A program made the position numbers and the translations under genes. A DNA stretch of 64,000 bases from Karalla daura. Taxonomy: Eukaryota; Chordata; Actinopteri; Chaetodontiformes; Leiognathidae. Within the stretch, counting starts at the first letter, position 1, and the number at the start of each line of letters is the position of its first letter. The notes under the pieces were generated by a model. That model did not search any database, had not been told where the DNA came from, and saw only the letters and a program-made list of their open reading frames with translations. Shown here piece by piece: positions 13,866 through 30,906 of the stretch. The DNA lies in contig CM055189.1 in the NCBI GenBank assembly GCA_029224185.1, positions 27,378,457 through 27,442,456 on the forward strand, written 5' to 3'.

Positions 13866-14430
13866 GTCACGATGACTCCGTGTTGATGTCAGGGGGTTTA
13901 TTACATCTTGAAGGAGAGCAAGGTTCACGTCTGACAGGGGGCAAGTGATCTCTGACACCACCACTCCATCATCTGGGTCAGCATCAACATCTGGATCCCT
14001 AAAAAGGTCCTCCGCTGGCTGAAAGACAGTTAGGTGCATGTTAGAACAATACTGCTCAGAGCCAAACCTGGAGCAAACCTTTTGGGAATGAGGAGGTTTT
14101 AGATTAAACTTGCCCAAGAGAACTGTAAAGAGTACAGTGCTTCGCAAATTAATTCGAGTGTACCTCCACATCTGGCTCAGTCACAGGTGTTTGGAGCATC
14201 CCAATGTGCCAGAGCTGCTCTGGGGAGAGGTTGCCTTCGGATCTCATGGTATGATTGTTCCAGCTCTCCAGAGAGCACTTCAGGTCAGACTTGAGGTGTG
14301 AGAAAAACAGATAACGCACACAAAAGAGACGCATCTCATCTGACAGGTCAATCAAGTGCTCTTCTTCTATTGTATGAAGGACATCATAGTATTTGCAGGT
14401 GACCGCTGACCACACATCACGCCACAGCCT
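13866..14430 (-). mobile_element. Integrase-core-type transposon or domesticated-integrase C-terminal fragment
   Basis: Minus-strand segments at 14149-14415 and about 13866-14025 encode a stretch with the pattern EMRLFCVRYLF...SW-NH-MR-E-NL-P-QLW followed by an acidic segment ending in ITCPLSDVNLALLQDVINPL. This resembles the C-terminal part of the rve/integrase-core proteins widely found as multicopy 'uncharacterized' genes in fish and corals. No N-terminal catalytic part is seen. It could be a relic or the 3' end of a dispersed pseudogene copy. Confidence 0.5.
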
Positions 14431-15960
14431 CTCTGAGGCTCTGCCGAGGATTTAAAACAAAAGTTGCTGCACAACTACAAGTCACACTAATACACATGCT
14501 CAGTTCTGGTCTGATAGAAGCGATTTTTACTTTTGGTCGTGGACACTTTTTCCAGCAATGACGCGACCACGTCCCTGTTCCTCACACAGAGAACACGCAT
14601 CGGGCGGTGTCCACATTTTCCACCCCCTGGTCACCGCGTACCCTAAAAAGATGGGAGGACTCATTCAATATGCTGAGTTGGGGCCCATGCAGGCATTAGC
14701 CAATTATGAAGCCAATAAAAGGGCCCACAAGTTACAGAAACATGTGACCTATTGAACTCGCCACGCCAGTAGGTGGAGTTGAGCACTCAAAACCCCGTTG
14801 ACAACGTGGGAGAGCTCATTTCGTTCCCCACAAAGAAGCAGTTTGTTGTTGGTTGTCTTGGATGCATCATCGACCAACATGGACGCTGCTTCATCTGGAC
14901 TCCTGGTCGTACGTTTTGAAGCAGCGACGCGCTATGGATCCGTGTTTAAATTACGGGGACAAAACGTCCACTTTTGCTCTGCTCTTTTGATGACACTTAA
15001 ATTCATGAAAATGTCCGTTTTTCAATAGTTTTTCCTGTGTGTGGACCTGCGACTGGCACAGAGAGAGGGAGGGAGTACCGTAGTAAACATCACTTTTGAC
15101 CCAGTAGCACCCCACCCCAAATGACCAATTCAAAATATAGTCACCACAAGCATTTATGTGTCATTTATTATTTATGTTTACGATTGCCAGCCTATTTTAA
15201 GACAACGCTCCTCTTCGTCTGCCCAGGGGCAGAGACTTGTACTGTCCCCCTGTGGTCGAGCGGAACATTACAGACGCGGAGCAGGACCATGCTGGAGGCT
15301 CGGTCTGTGCCACGCAGGAGGCGCAGACATTTGGCGAGGAAGCATACCCAGTCCTTGACAGTTGGTGTCTGCCCCCTCTGGCTGCATTGAAAATGCCAAA
15401 CCCACAGGTTTTTGAGAGGTCCTGCATAAAAAACGATGCAAGGTATCAACATGCTGTCAAACACAGCATTTTGAAGTTTAATGAAGTTTCTACATCAATG
15501 TCGGCCAGGGTTTAATATAACGTCCATGTAATAGTAATGTAGTTATGAATATTTTATATTCATGTAGGTTTATTTATTCACGTTCAAAGTGATTAAAAGT
15601 GAGCGAAGAGAGTTTGAAATAGAGAAGAAAAAAACAAAGTAATACGTTCTCTAACTCCATCCATAGAACAGGCTTTACAGCTAGCCAATTAGGAAATTTT
15701 AGTTTAGTACTTCTTCCTGCAATTGACTTCCTGTTTGTCGAGCTATACACGACAGCTGCCGCATGTGTTTATGGGATAAAACAAAAGTAATGTCTTCGTT
15801 CACTCGGTAAGACACAAAAGTGATCTTTGAAATAAAGTTGTGTTCATTTTTTTATCACGTGTAATAACTGTTGATATTGTCCGATGTAAACTTAATGGAA
15901 AAGAACGCTAGGGACCAGATGGTCTTGTCAGCCTGGCAAGGTGAAGTGCAGTAGCACTTA
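14431..15960. other. Gene-free interval, mixed repeats
   Basis: No gene is supported. A 45-bp segment at about 15385-15430 (GCATTGAAAATGCCAAACCCACAGGTTTTTGAGAGG) recurs inverted at about 53523-53568, so it belongs to an interspersed family. The rest shows no recognisable structure. Confidence 0.5.
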
Positions 15961-17443
15961 CAGTATGTCACAAAATTGAGTACAACCCTCAAATGTCTTC
16001 AGATATTTAAGTGTATCTTTTCAAAGGACGACAATTCGAAAATGACACTTTGACACAGTAAAAAGTAACCTCTGTGCAGCTCAGATCACAGTGCAAATGT
16101 ATTTTTTCCTCAAAAAAACCCAAAATATAGCCATAAATAGCTAAAACCCTGGTTACAAAAGTAAGTACACCCTTTAGTGAAAGTTCCTGTTTTGTCAATA
16201 TTTTGTGTGGCCACCGAGATTTTGCAGCACTGCCTCAGTTCTCCTGGGCATGGAGTTCACCAGAGCCTCACAGGTTGCCACCAGAACGCTTTTCCACTCT
16301 TTCAGGACAATGTGACGGAGCTGGTGGATATTCCAGACGTTGTGCCTCCCCACCTTCAGCTTGAGGATGCGCCAGAGATGTTCAGTTGGGTTTAGGTCCG
16401 GAGACATGCTTGGCCATCCCATCACCTCTGCCCTCGGCCTCTTTAGGAAAGCCGCGGTCATCTCAGAGGCGTGTTCTGGGTCGTAGTCGTGCTGGAACAC
16501 TGCCCTGCGACTCAGCTTCTGGAGGGAGGGAATCATTTTCTGCTCCAGGATTTCACAGTACATGGTGGGGTTCATGTTTCCCTCAATGAAGTGCAACTCT
16601 CCAACACCAAATGCACTCATGCAGCCCCAGACCATGACATTCCCACCGCCATGCTTGACTGTAGGCATGGTGCAAACATCATTGTACTCCCCGCCATACA
16701 TGGCTGACAACCATGCGGACCAGTTCTATGAAGTGTGCGGCGTACGGTCCGAGAACTGACCAGGCTGGTCAACAATTTCCCCAATCTCTGCATTAATGTT
16801 GGCAGCACTCCTGCGCCTATCTTTCTCAGACGGGATTTGGATGTGGCGCTCTGCACATTCCCTCAGCTTCCTTGGACGCCCAGCACGGGGCCTGTTCTGA
16901 GTGGAGCCCGTCTTTTTAAAACGCTGTAGGATCTTGGCCACTGTGCTGCAGCTCAACTTCAGGATCCCGGAAATCTTCCTATAGCTTTTGCCATTAATAT
17001 GGAGTGCAGCAATTCGTTTTTTTAAGATCCTCAGACAGCTCCAGGCCACGAGATGCCATCTTGGGACTTTCAGTGATGAGTACGAGAGAGTGTGAGAGCT
17101 GTATGACAACTTGAACAAACCTGCTCCCTATTTACACCTGAGACTGAGTTAAACTAACGAGTCACATGACATTTTGTAGGGAAAATGGCAAGCAGGGCCT
17201 TATTTGGGCATTTAGGGGTGTCTTCTCTTTGGGGTGTACTTATTTTTGTAACCAGCGTTTTAGCTATTAATGGTTGTATTTAGTTTTTTCTAAAGGGAAA
17301 AATACATTTACACTGTTAAATAAGCTTCAGAGAGGCTACTTTTTATTGTGTCAAAGCATCCTTTTCTAATTGTCATCCTATGAAAAGATACACTTAAAAA
17401 TCTGACGAAATGTGAGGGTTGTACTTACTTTGGTGACATACTG
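15961..17443 (-). mobile_element. Tc1/mariner element with intact TIRs and TA target sites, transposase internally deleted
   Basis: Terminal inverted repeats of about 120 bp begin CAGTATGTCAC at 15961 and end GTGACATACTG at 17443; each is flanked by TA (15959-15960, 17444-17445), the Tc1 target-site signature. The minus strand encodes a transposase: HTH DNA-binding part at about 16750-17060 (SYRKISGILKLSCSTVAKIL, GRPRKL), then a join near 16700 that removes roughly 50-60 residues, including the first catalytic Asp, then KHGGGNVMVWGCMSA, a PDLNPTEHLW segment and the C-terminus to about 16195. A stop near 16726 and the deletion make it non-autonomous. Confidence 0.92.
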
Positions 17444-17703
17444 TATTCCTGTATGGGATACTTGGTGAGATAAAGCACTATTGTATCCTTTTATGTTCAT
17501 AGTGAGGCAGCTGGTAAGAGAGGAAAAGCTGAAAAGGGAAAATATGGGTGTGTATGTGATTGAGACTTGAGTGTTTGAATAGGTATATGAATGAATGAAT
17601 GAATTTTTGATTTACCTGTGCTCTGTTACCACCTCGTAATATGGGTTACATCAACGTATAGACCCTGTTACTGTTTGTATATGATGATGTATGCACGCAC
17701 ATC

Positions 17704-17925
17704 GTGGCAACGGAAGTGCCGTTGTTCCCCATTCATTCTGAATGAGACGGACAAGAAAGTATGAGGAAAGTTGAGCTAGCAAAACGTTTCCAGCATCAAA
17801 ATGGTTGATTGTACGGTTGCACAACAACATTGTCACGGAGGAAACGGTTTGCTAGCTCAACTTTTCTCTCAATGCTTTTGTCTCTCTCATTCAAACAGAA
17901 TGGGGAACGACACTTCCATTGCCAT
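17704..17925. repeat. Long imperfect palindrome (foldback/MITE-like)
   Basis: The left arm 17704-17791 and right arm 17840-17925 are near-complementary over about 87 bases (for example GAGCTAGCAAAACGTTTCC against GGAAACGGTTTGCTAGCTC), with a 48-bp spacer. No coding capacity. It could form a stable hairpin RNA or DNA cruciform. Confidence 0.85.
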
Positions 17926-19593
17926 TTTTCAGTGTATTTATTAGATACTATTCATTATATTTATTGTATTGTTTCCACTTATTTATTTATTCCGATTCTT
18001 ACCTGGGTCAATGAATTGCATTTTACCTTTTGACATATGTGTAGGAATAACTGGCTCAATTATTGAACTCTCTCTCTATATATATATACATAATATTTCA
18101 CACACAAAAAGACGTGTGTTGTGTGTTGCGTAGGGTGGCGGTCAGTCATTCGTGTGTTTTGGGTGCTACTGCCAGACTCTTTGTTTTTGAAGAACCTAAG
18201 TAGAACAGACAGAACCCGATATATACATATACAGTATATATATACACTAGTGACACATTCATTGTGTAGAATTATTCAAAACGCAGCATCTATGCAGGAA
18301 GAAATATCGTCTTTTCGTCTCACATTTCCACCGCTGTGTGAGCTGCATGCATCATGTTTATACCCGTCATGTAAAACTGCGGCTGACAACGAACGCTATT
18401 CTACCCATCTGCTTTCACTCACGTTTGTGACGTAATGAGTTATGGATTAGCACTGACTCGTAGGGTTTATGTCTGTATCAGGACAAAGACACAGCCGTCC
18501 ACTGGTGTAGTGAGCGCCGCTTCGATGTGAATTTTATTATAGTGAGAAAAGTCATCTACGTTAATATTCAAAATGTCTCATTTAGTTTAGTTAAATCCCA
18601 GATGAGTGCACCCATGTACTTCAGCGAAAATACATGTGCACGCTCAACAGTCCAAACCGCAATTGGACAAAAATTGGACCCTGCTAATACCTTTTTCTGG
18701 AGATAAACTAATTTTTTGATAAATTGAAAGCAATTTTTGCTGTTTCCAAGAGGAGCAACTCATTTTGTCTGTGTTAGACTGAAACATTACAAAATGGCAA
18801 AAGGGTCACCACATCCCTGTAATGTCGAATGAAAAAGCAAAAGAAAGAAGCAAGACCACGAGACGCAGGCAGGTAATACTGTGTTTGAATGTTTATTTAA
18901 AGTTATTCCCATTGTGCACCCCTCCTCTGTCTGAAGGCATAGTCTGAAAGGAGGAGGATACAGGCCACTATAGTGCCACATCAGCACGTTTATTACCAAG
19001 GCTACTGGTTTAGTCACAGCGCCTCCACCCCCCACTGCTGTGGCTCTCTGGGCTGCCCTGTGGTGACAAACTGGCATGGTGAAGCTAGTTCAGAAACCCC
19101 CCCCCCGGCGAGAAGTCCAATAGGAAACGGGGGGGGGCTGCGATTAGACTGGGAAGACCTCGAATCAATGAACAGGGAGAAAAAAGTAGGCAGCTTTTAC
19201 TAAATGTCAAGTTCCACAGAGAATCAAAAGAGGCAGAACAAAGAGAAAGTATTCGATGCAGAGTATTCCCTCTTGCCCCTCGTTGGTGGCTGCTGACCCT
19301 CGGGGCGTGCGATGGTGATGTCACCGAGGGTGAATGCTGAGGTCTGGGAAGGGTTTTGTGGCGTGGTGGTGGTCCTTCTCCTATCGTGGACGCAGCTCCT
19401 CTCCTTCCACACAAACACGGATCGACTGAGGAAGAGAACCACAAGTTCAGGGTCGGAAGGGCCCATAGCCCTGCTCTACGACTGGAAGCACCTGGCAGAC
19501 ATTCTTCTGTCTTCTGTGGTAAGCATGCAGTCTTAGATCACTCTTGGACTGCCTCCAGTATGCACAACGTGCCAGCCTTACCTGCGTAGGGGA
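17926..19593. other. Gene-free interval and probable eif3b 3' UTR
   Basis: No coding exon is supported. A TTTATT at 18892-18897 is AATAAA on the minus strand, a plausible poly(A) signal for eif3b, giving a 3' UTR of about 0.7 kb. AT-rich TATATA tracts occur at 18073-18092 and 18220-18245. Confidence 0.4.
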
Positions 19594-24507
<4,914 letters not shown>

Positions 24508-25024
24508 TTAACACGAGTACGGGGCCTGGTTGTCGCTGCAACAGAGCTCAATCCCTCAGATCAAGAGGCTGATGGTTTTCGGCCGGTGCGGCACCATGTG
24601 CGACTCAGTGAAAATGGACGATGAGACGGAAACGCAGTACCGGAACTAGTTCGGGAGGGCGATGACGTACTGCGGAAGAATATTAGAGCGACAGAGCACA
24701 GGGATGGAGGACGCAGCCCGCGCGCACAGATACCGCGACTGGGGGGCAGTTTGGAGATCAGTCGGAGCGCAGGCGGCAGTTTTATGACGCTGGGAGGAGG
24801 AAGAAAAGCCGGACGTCCCACACTGATTCCCGCTATATGGACCACCAGTGAACCACTAGGAACACCGCGACTTGTCATTCTAGCTCCGAACTTCCACCGG
24901 TGCGACTAGAGGGGGCTCCGCTGGGAAGCTCCAGGCGCAGGTGCTCGAGTGGCACTCCTCGGGCGGAGGAAGACCAGTGTCCCCAGTGATGTGCGCGGAG
25001 GAGGCTCAGTGTCCCGGTAGAACC
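24508..25024. promoter_or_regulatory. Candidate bidirectional promoter between eif3b and brat1
   Basis: The two start codons diverge and are 517 bp apart. The interval is GC-rich near the brat1 side, with no TATA box noted on either side. Two in-frame ATGs (24941 and 24988) precede the chosen brat1 start. Bidirectional use is inferred from geometry. Confidence 0.5.
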
Positions 25025-28000
25025 ATGGAGCGCGAGTGCGTGTCGCTGCTGCCCCGGGTGCTGGAGGTGCTGGCGGCCAACGGGAGCTCCCTGCCCGACG
25101 ACACCAGCCTGGAGAAGCTGCTGGACTGGCTGACGGCGCTCCGCGAGGCGGGTCAGTGCGGGGCCCGGGTCACCGCCGGCCGGGCCCCGCTCAGAGTGGG
25201 GCCCGGGGCCCGGGGCCCGGGGCCACTCAGCGTCTCTTGGTGCTCTTCCCTAGCAGGGTCTCACTGTGGCAGTGAAATGCGTTACCACGTACACTGAGAG
25301 CATGCACAGTATGTCCACGGATTATAACACTTTGTGTAATGATGACATCAAACACAGATTATTTTCATTCGATTTGTTAGTAGGGTTGCCACCCGTGTCG
25401 GACAGAAAAGGGCCCGTGACATTTCACAGGTGTCTGGGTCACGCATCATATCTGTTTGGACAGAAAAACTGATTCATCAAATCAACCCCCCCCCCCCTCA
25501 AGGTGATACATATGTCCTTAATAATCCCAAATGCAAAAATCTATCATCGTATTAATTCGTATTAATCTGACTACATGGCCTCTGATGTGGAGTGGGACCC
25601 GACCTCGTCACTGTGTTCTCAATCTGCCATAACAAACAAACAAAAAAGATAATAAAAGATCATTTGAGGTCATTTCTGAGATCATTTCAAGGTGTGTGAG
25701 ACCTGCGCTGTGTAGGACTGTGGTGACGGGTTGATCGCTGCAGCTGTGATGACATGTGGATGTTGGACGTGTGTCCCTGTCTCTCCAGATGAAGGGGGGT
25801 TTCTGCTGGACACCTGTCCTTGCCTGCTTGACTTTCCCTCTGCTGTGGTCTCCAACACGGCCGCCGACCCAGCCGTCCTCTCCTTCACTCTCAAACTCAC
25901 CGGTTTGCTGGCTGCCACCGAGGACGGCTTCACGAGGCTCCAGGTTGACTCGATGGCGTCCTCCGCTTCCGCCAAGCCGTTTGCAGCGTTTTCATTATCC
26001 CGTGCTCCACACACAGGACCGCTCCGTTCTGGACCAGGCCTTCCTCCTCCAGCGCTGGCAAGAAGCAGGGACGTGGGAGGATCCCTCCGTTCGGATCGGC
26101 TGGATCCAGGGCTTAAATAACATGTTGCGGCACCCAAAGGCTCTCAGATTCTTTGTGGAATCAGGTGATTGTGAAGGGAATGGGAACATTACCGCTAGTA
26201 TGGTGTGTGTTTAGACGACGAAGCAACAGTGAGGCGATATCCTGGATGGAGGAATACTCATCGTACCGTTCCGTCTCTTCTTTGGACCCTCAGGTTTCAC
26301 CCAGCCACTCCTACAGCTGCACACAGACACAAGTCTGTTTGTGGCATCAGCTGCCAATCAGCTCCTGGCCCACACCCTGCTCTTCTTCCAGCCAGACCCA
26401 CCTGCCGGATGGAACGGCGTATGCGAGAAAGGGGCAGACGGCAGGATATCGCAAACTCCCTCCAAAGAGCCCGGGGCCGAGTATGCCGCTGTTGTCTCGG
26501 CGGTCTCGCAGTACACGAAGCGGTCCGTGGTTCCCAAGGACCAGGCGCGGCTCCAGCAGAGCAGACAGGTTCTCGGACTGCTGGCCCTGCTCCTGGGCCA
26601 GGCCGGGCCTGCTCTGTCGGACAGGCTGCTGCACACGGCGGCGGACGCCCTGCAGGAGCTGGTGGCCGCAGGCTGCAGTGCGCTCACTCTCCCCCTGATG
26701 GACGTGGTGCTGGCTTTGCACGGGTAGGCTCACCTCGCTCAGTCACGTATAGTCAATTACATACGGTGCGTATCGTTTGCATGACACTCGACTTGGACTC
26801 GATGCATGATGTGATGATGCATGACGTCTACAAATGTGTCCCCCTGCAGCTCGGGGGCCGGCTCGGACCGGCGCGTCGCCCACCTGCTGTCCTCCATGCT
26901 GAACGCGGGCAAACCCCGTGACCTCATTCAGGCCGCGGCCGCCCTCCTACGCCGAGGCCCCGGGTAAGCACTCTCGAGCCCCCCTGACACCCAGCAGCCA
27001 CTCGTTCCGCGACAGCCGCCGTTCTCCCCTGACTCTGCCCCGCGTTGCCGTGCAGCGACGCCAGCCACGCCGCCCGGGCGGCGAGGACGCTCCTGCTGCC
27101 CCTCGACATCATCACTGGTCAGAGGCTGCTGGGCACAGACGGTAAAGCGCGCACATGCAACACAGTAAAATGGACGCGTTTCCTGGCATCTTTATCGTGA
27201 GACGTTTCCTCTTTGTTGCCCCCAGAGGACAAGTTTCGGCCCTCAATGTCGGAGCAGCTGGAGAGCAAAACGTCCTGCGTCGCCATAACCTGCGTGTGTC
27301 TGGCCAACGCGCCCCAGATTGCACTCCTGGTGAGTACGCGCGCATCAGGCAGGGCGAGCAGATTGCTGGTTTTTGCACGCCGCGGACCGACATGGCATGT
27401 CTCCTTCCCCTCGCAGCCCCCGGGCGTCCTTCCCTGTCCGCCGGGTTCCATCGTCCAAGCGGTCCTGTGGCTGCTGAGGATCTGCGGTGGCGCCTCATCC
27501 CCGGGCTACGGCCGGGCGGCCGGGAGCGTCGTTGGCAGCGGCAAAGTGGAGAAATGTGCTCTGGAGGCTTTGGCGGCTCTCCACGGCGGCGCAGGTAAAC
27601 CCACGCGCGTCTGTGGAGCATGAGGCACCAACGCGGCCAGTTTGCGTCGCATCCTGTGCTGCACCCTCTGCATCCTAGGTCTCAACAATCTGCACATTGC
27701 TGCTGCATTTGGTTAGACGACACTTGGTGTGTAAAGTAATGATCTCATGTCTGTTTCAGGAGCAAAGGAGAAAGCCAGTGAAGTGGTCACTGTTCTCATA
27801 CAATATCTGGACAGTCCTGCTTCTGACCCTACCGTATGTTGTGTGTAGTTGTGTGTTGTTTAACCTACACGCTTTAGATTGCCGTACTGTCCACATCCGA
27901 GTATGAAGTGACATCGAATGCGTGTGTCTAAACCTTCACCGATGGTATCTATCCTCGCCTATGGTTCTCAGGTGATCCACAAGTCTTACCGAGCCCTAGC

Positions 28001-29530
28001 GGAGTGGATGCGTGCGTGCACAGAGCTCTCGCTCATAACAGAGCAGCTCAGTGAAGGTAAAGTCCAACGAGAGCCTCTGAAACATGAGTAACCAGGACTC
28101 TGCTGTTTTGCTGCATGCTTGTCCTCCTCTGAGGAGATCCCACTCACCTGTGAACAATCGGAGTCAGCGCGAGAATCACATTTTTGACTAGAGGAAGCGT
28201 ACGGGAGGAGCTCTGATGGTGGCAAATTGACTGCACGTGCCGTAGCGTTAACATGGTTGTCTACCTCAGGCCTGCTGGACGTGGTGAGGAAGCGCGTGTG
28301 CGACGCGCGCTGGGAGGTGAGAGACTCCTCGCTGGAGTTCCTGGGCCGCCTGGCTGAGCTGCGGCCGGGAGGGGGCCCGGGGGCCCTGCCGGAGCGCCGC
28401 GCCGCCACCGCCCTCCTGAGGGAGGCGCTGCAGGACTCCGAGAGCTACGTGCGAGCCAGCGCCGTCTCCGCCCTGGCCAAGACCGTGGCGGGAGGATGGC
28501 GGCAGGGGGCCGAGCTCAGCCAGGAGGAGGTGAGCGCACGCTGCCCCGCCTCCGTTCTTTTACTCTCAACAGGTGGCGACAATATGGAAATGAAGATGTA
28601 GCCAAACATCCGAGCAACTCAATGAAATTCTTTGGAATCATTCAGCTGTAAAATGGATTTCATGTTCGTGACAAAGAACCGATCGGTTGCTGCCGGGCTT
28701 TCAGATGTGTGTGATGATCTCCCGCCTCCTTCCAGGGGGAGATGGTGAGCCAGCTGCTGGAGCTCCTCTCCCAGGACACGGAGGGCTTCCCTCGGAGGGC
28801 CGTGGTTCAGTTTTTCATCACCTGGTTCTCCTCGCACTGCTCGCGCTCATCCCCGCTGTCGCCCAGCGGCTCGGCCCCGCCACTGATGCGGTCCGTGAGG
28901 ACCGTCCTGTCGCGTGGCAGCGCAGATCTGGACTGGGAGGTCAAAGTCCACACGCTGGAGCTGGCCCGGCTGCTGCTGGACGAGGCCTTTTCAGCTGGCC
29001 GCGGGGGGGATCCAGGCGGGGCGTCCTGCCCCTACGGCGCGCCCTCCGCCCCAGCGCACAGGCCTCACACGCACGGCGGCAGCCAGGCGGGGACGGGGCC
29101 AGACGTGGGGGCAGCGCTGAGCTGCCTGGAGCAGCAGGGGGTGGTGGAGGTGCTGCTGAGTGGCCTGCTGGACTGCGACAGGCCTGTGGCCCTGCAGGCC
29201 TGCAGACTGCTCCTGGCGCTGAGGGAGAGGCTCTGTTCTCCAGCAACGGGCGCCCGGGTGTCCTGCCGGCTGCCCAGCGGGGGCTGGGGGCTGGAGGTCA
29301 GGAAGATGTTGGGGCTGAGCAGAGAGGAGGGGGGCGGCAGCGTGAGTGTGGGCGCGTGCGAGCTGCTGGGGGCCCTGGGGCTGGACGAGAGGCTGGCCGT
29401 CCTGAGCCAGAGCAGCGACCACGTCCACAACTCTCCTCTGTCCCTGCTTCAGGACATCCTGACGGCCACCAGCGCTAACACACGGTCACAGGCACAGCCG
29501 GGGGAGGAGGTCATCGTGGACTGCTACTGA
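25025..29530 (+). CDS. brat1: BRCA1-associated ATM activator 1
   Basis: HEAT-repeat protein linked to ATM signalling and to the Integrator INTS9/INTS11 endonuclease module. Twelve exons: 25025-25151, 25789-25943, 26017-26164, 26294-26723, 26850-26963, 27056-27141, 27226-27329, 27417-27594, 27760-27833, 27972-28056, 28270-28529, 28736-29530; 2556 nt, in frame, 851 residues (human 821). Family landmarks: DDTSLEKLLDWL near the N-terminus, RIGWIQGLNNMLRHPKALRF, CDARWEVRDSSLEFLGRL, DSESYVRASAVSALAK, DTEGFPRRAVVQFF, DLDWEVKVHTLELARLL, LLDCDRPVALQACRLLLALRE and SSDHVHNSPLSLLQDIL. It ends VIVDCY; the C-terminal -DCY matches human BRAT1 and is the tail reported to contact INTS11. The ATG at 25025 is chosen because it aligns with the human N-terminus; upstream in-frame ATGs add an unconserved leader. 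Confidence 0.95.
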
Positions 29531-29748
29531 CACCTGCACGCTCATACTGCACTGTCTTGTGCCTGTCATCAGTGAGGACCATTCTCCAACTTCAGGGGAC
29601 CTGAAGCTTGTTGTCACTGACACTGATGTGTGACCTCCGTGTTCATAGGTTGCTTTTGTTTTTAATCGCATAAAATCCTGGTTTCTACAACAAAACTTGT
29701 CGTGATCTCTGATTTTGCATCACGTCTTGTCCAGCAGTTTAGACGTAC

Positions 29749-29754
29749 AATAAA
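29749..29754 (+). other. brat1 poly(A) signal AATAAA
   Basis: Canonical AATAAA about 220 bp after the brat1 stop codon. Confidence 0.6.
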
Positions 29755-30716
29755 AAGTCTAGACCTTCTCTGCAAGAGGCGCAGCGTACTGCGCTTCACC
29801 CGTTGCATGGGAAATGCCACCATGTGAAGTGGACAGAGAGGGCAGGAAGAACGAAGCTGAGAGTTAAAAGCCTCTCTCCCTATCCAGCAGAGGTCAGTCG
29901 TGCTCGGATTGAATTCTCCGCGGGCCTAAAACTGAAGCCTGTGCCACGTCGTGACGGTAAAGTCTGCGACCCGGTCCCATGTCAGTGTTCCAGAGTCGCA
30001 TTTGCACATCAATAAAAGCATAGAATCATCACAGGGAAATGTATTCGAAGTCATTTTTGCGTGACTCGGCATATTTTTCTGCCCGGTTTGATGTGATGAG
30101 TATGTGTAACGGCTCAGTACAAAGTTAAATTTAGTTCGTGAAATGTAAAGTGATGCTGCATATTCTTACCCTCGTGCCTTTTGGGCCCCAAGAGCTAGGA
30201 AAACTGGATTCATCCAAACTGGTCTAAATGTGATTTTTTTTTAAGTGACATTAGCCAGTAGCCTCTGACTTGAGCAGTAGTGTTTAGCGCAGTAAAAGTG
30301 AACATCAGAACTGTACTCGGATCAGTTCCTCATGGTCAGCGTGTGAGCCAATGTAAGACTTTTTTTAACAAAATCTTGATATTCCCATATGAAGCCATTT
30401 ATACACACCAGTTCTTCACTGTTCTGGGTCATCTCTCTCTCTCTATCTCTCTCTCTCTCTGTCTCCATCCCTTTTCCTCCTCCCTCCGCTCTCACTGATT
30501 TCCCCGGTGAATATGCATCATCAAAGCCCCAGAGTGTATGGAGTTGGTGGTAGAGGAGGAGGAGGAGGAGGAGGAGGAGGAGAGGACCCTCACCACCTCC
30601 ACGTGTTCGCCACACACCCCACACACACACACACACTCTCCCACCCAATCACATGGAAGACACATGCACAGAGAAAACTCTGCATTAACTAATGAGTAGG
30701 ACTTCAGCGACTGCCT

Positions 30717-30803
<87 letters not shown>

Positions 30804-30906
30804 GATTATCTCATCCTGTAATAGTGTCCTCTCCCTGCTGCGCTCCGGCAGCACGCAGCTGTCATAACTCTCTTCATTCATGTAGTGAAGTTAGTTCCCC
30901 TGCAGG
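29755..30906. other. Interval between brat1 and grap
   Basis: No coding exon is seen. Contains CT-rich (TCTC)n at 30430-30475, (GGA)n at 30554-30585 and CA repeats. A TGCAG acceptor one base before the grap ATG implies a noncoding grap exon somewhere here; its position is not determined. Confidence 0.5.
30719..30800. repeat. (CA)n microsatellite with one CG interruption
   Basis: About 40 CA units broken at about 30749 by a single G. Lies just upstream of the grap coding start. Confidence 0.95.

Noticed and set aside
14558..15515. Small plus-strand frames between the integrase relic and the Tc1 element
   Set aside because: No family similarity, no splice context, and part of the sequence is a dispersed repeat.
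24941..25024. Upstream in-frame ATGs as the brat1 start
   Set aside because: The leader they would add has no similarity to BRAT1, whereas MERECVSLLPRVLEVL aligns with the human N-terminus. They may be within the 5' UTR.
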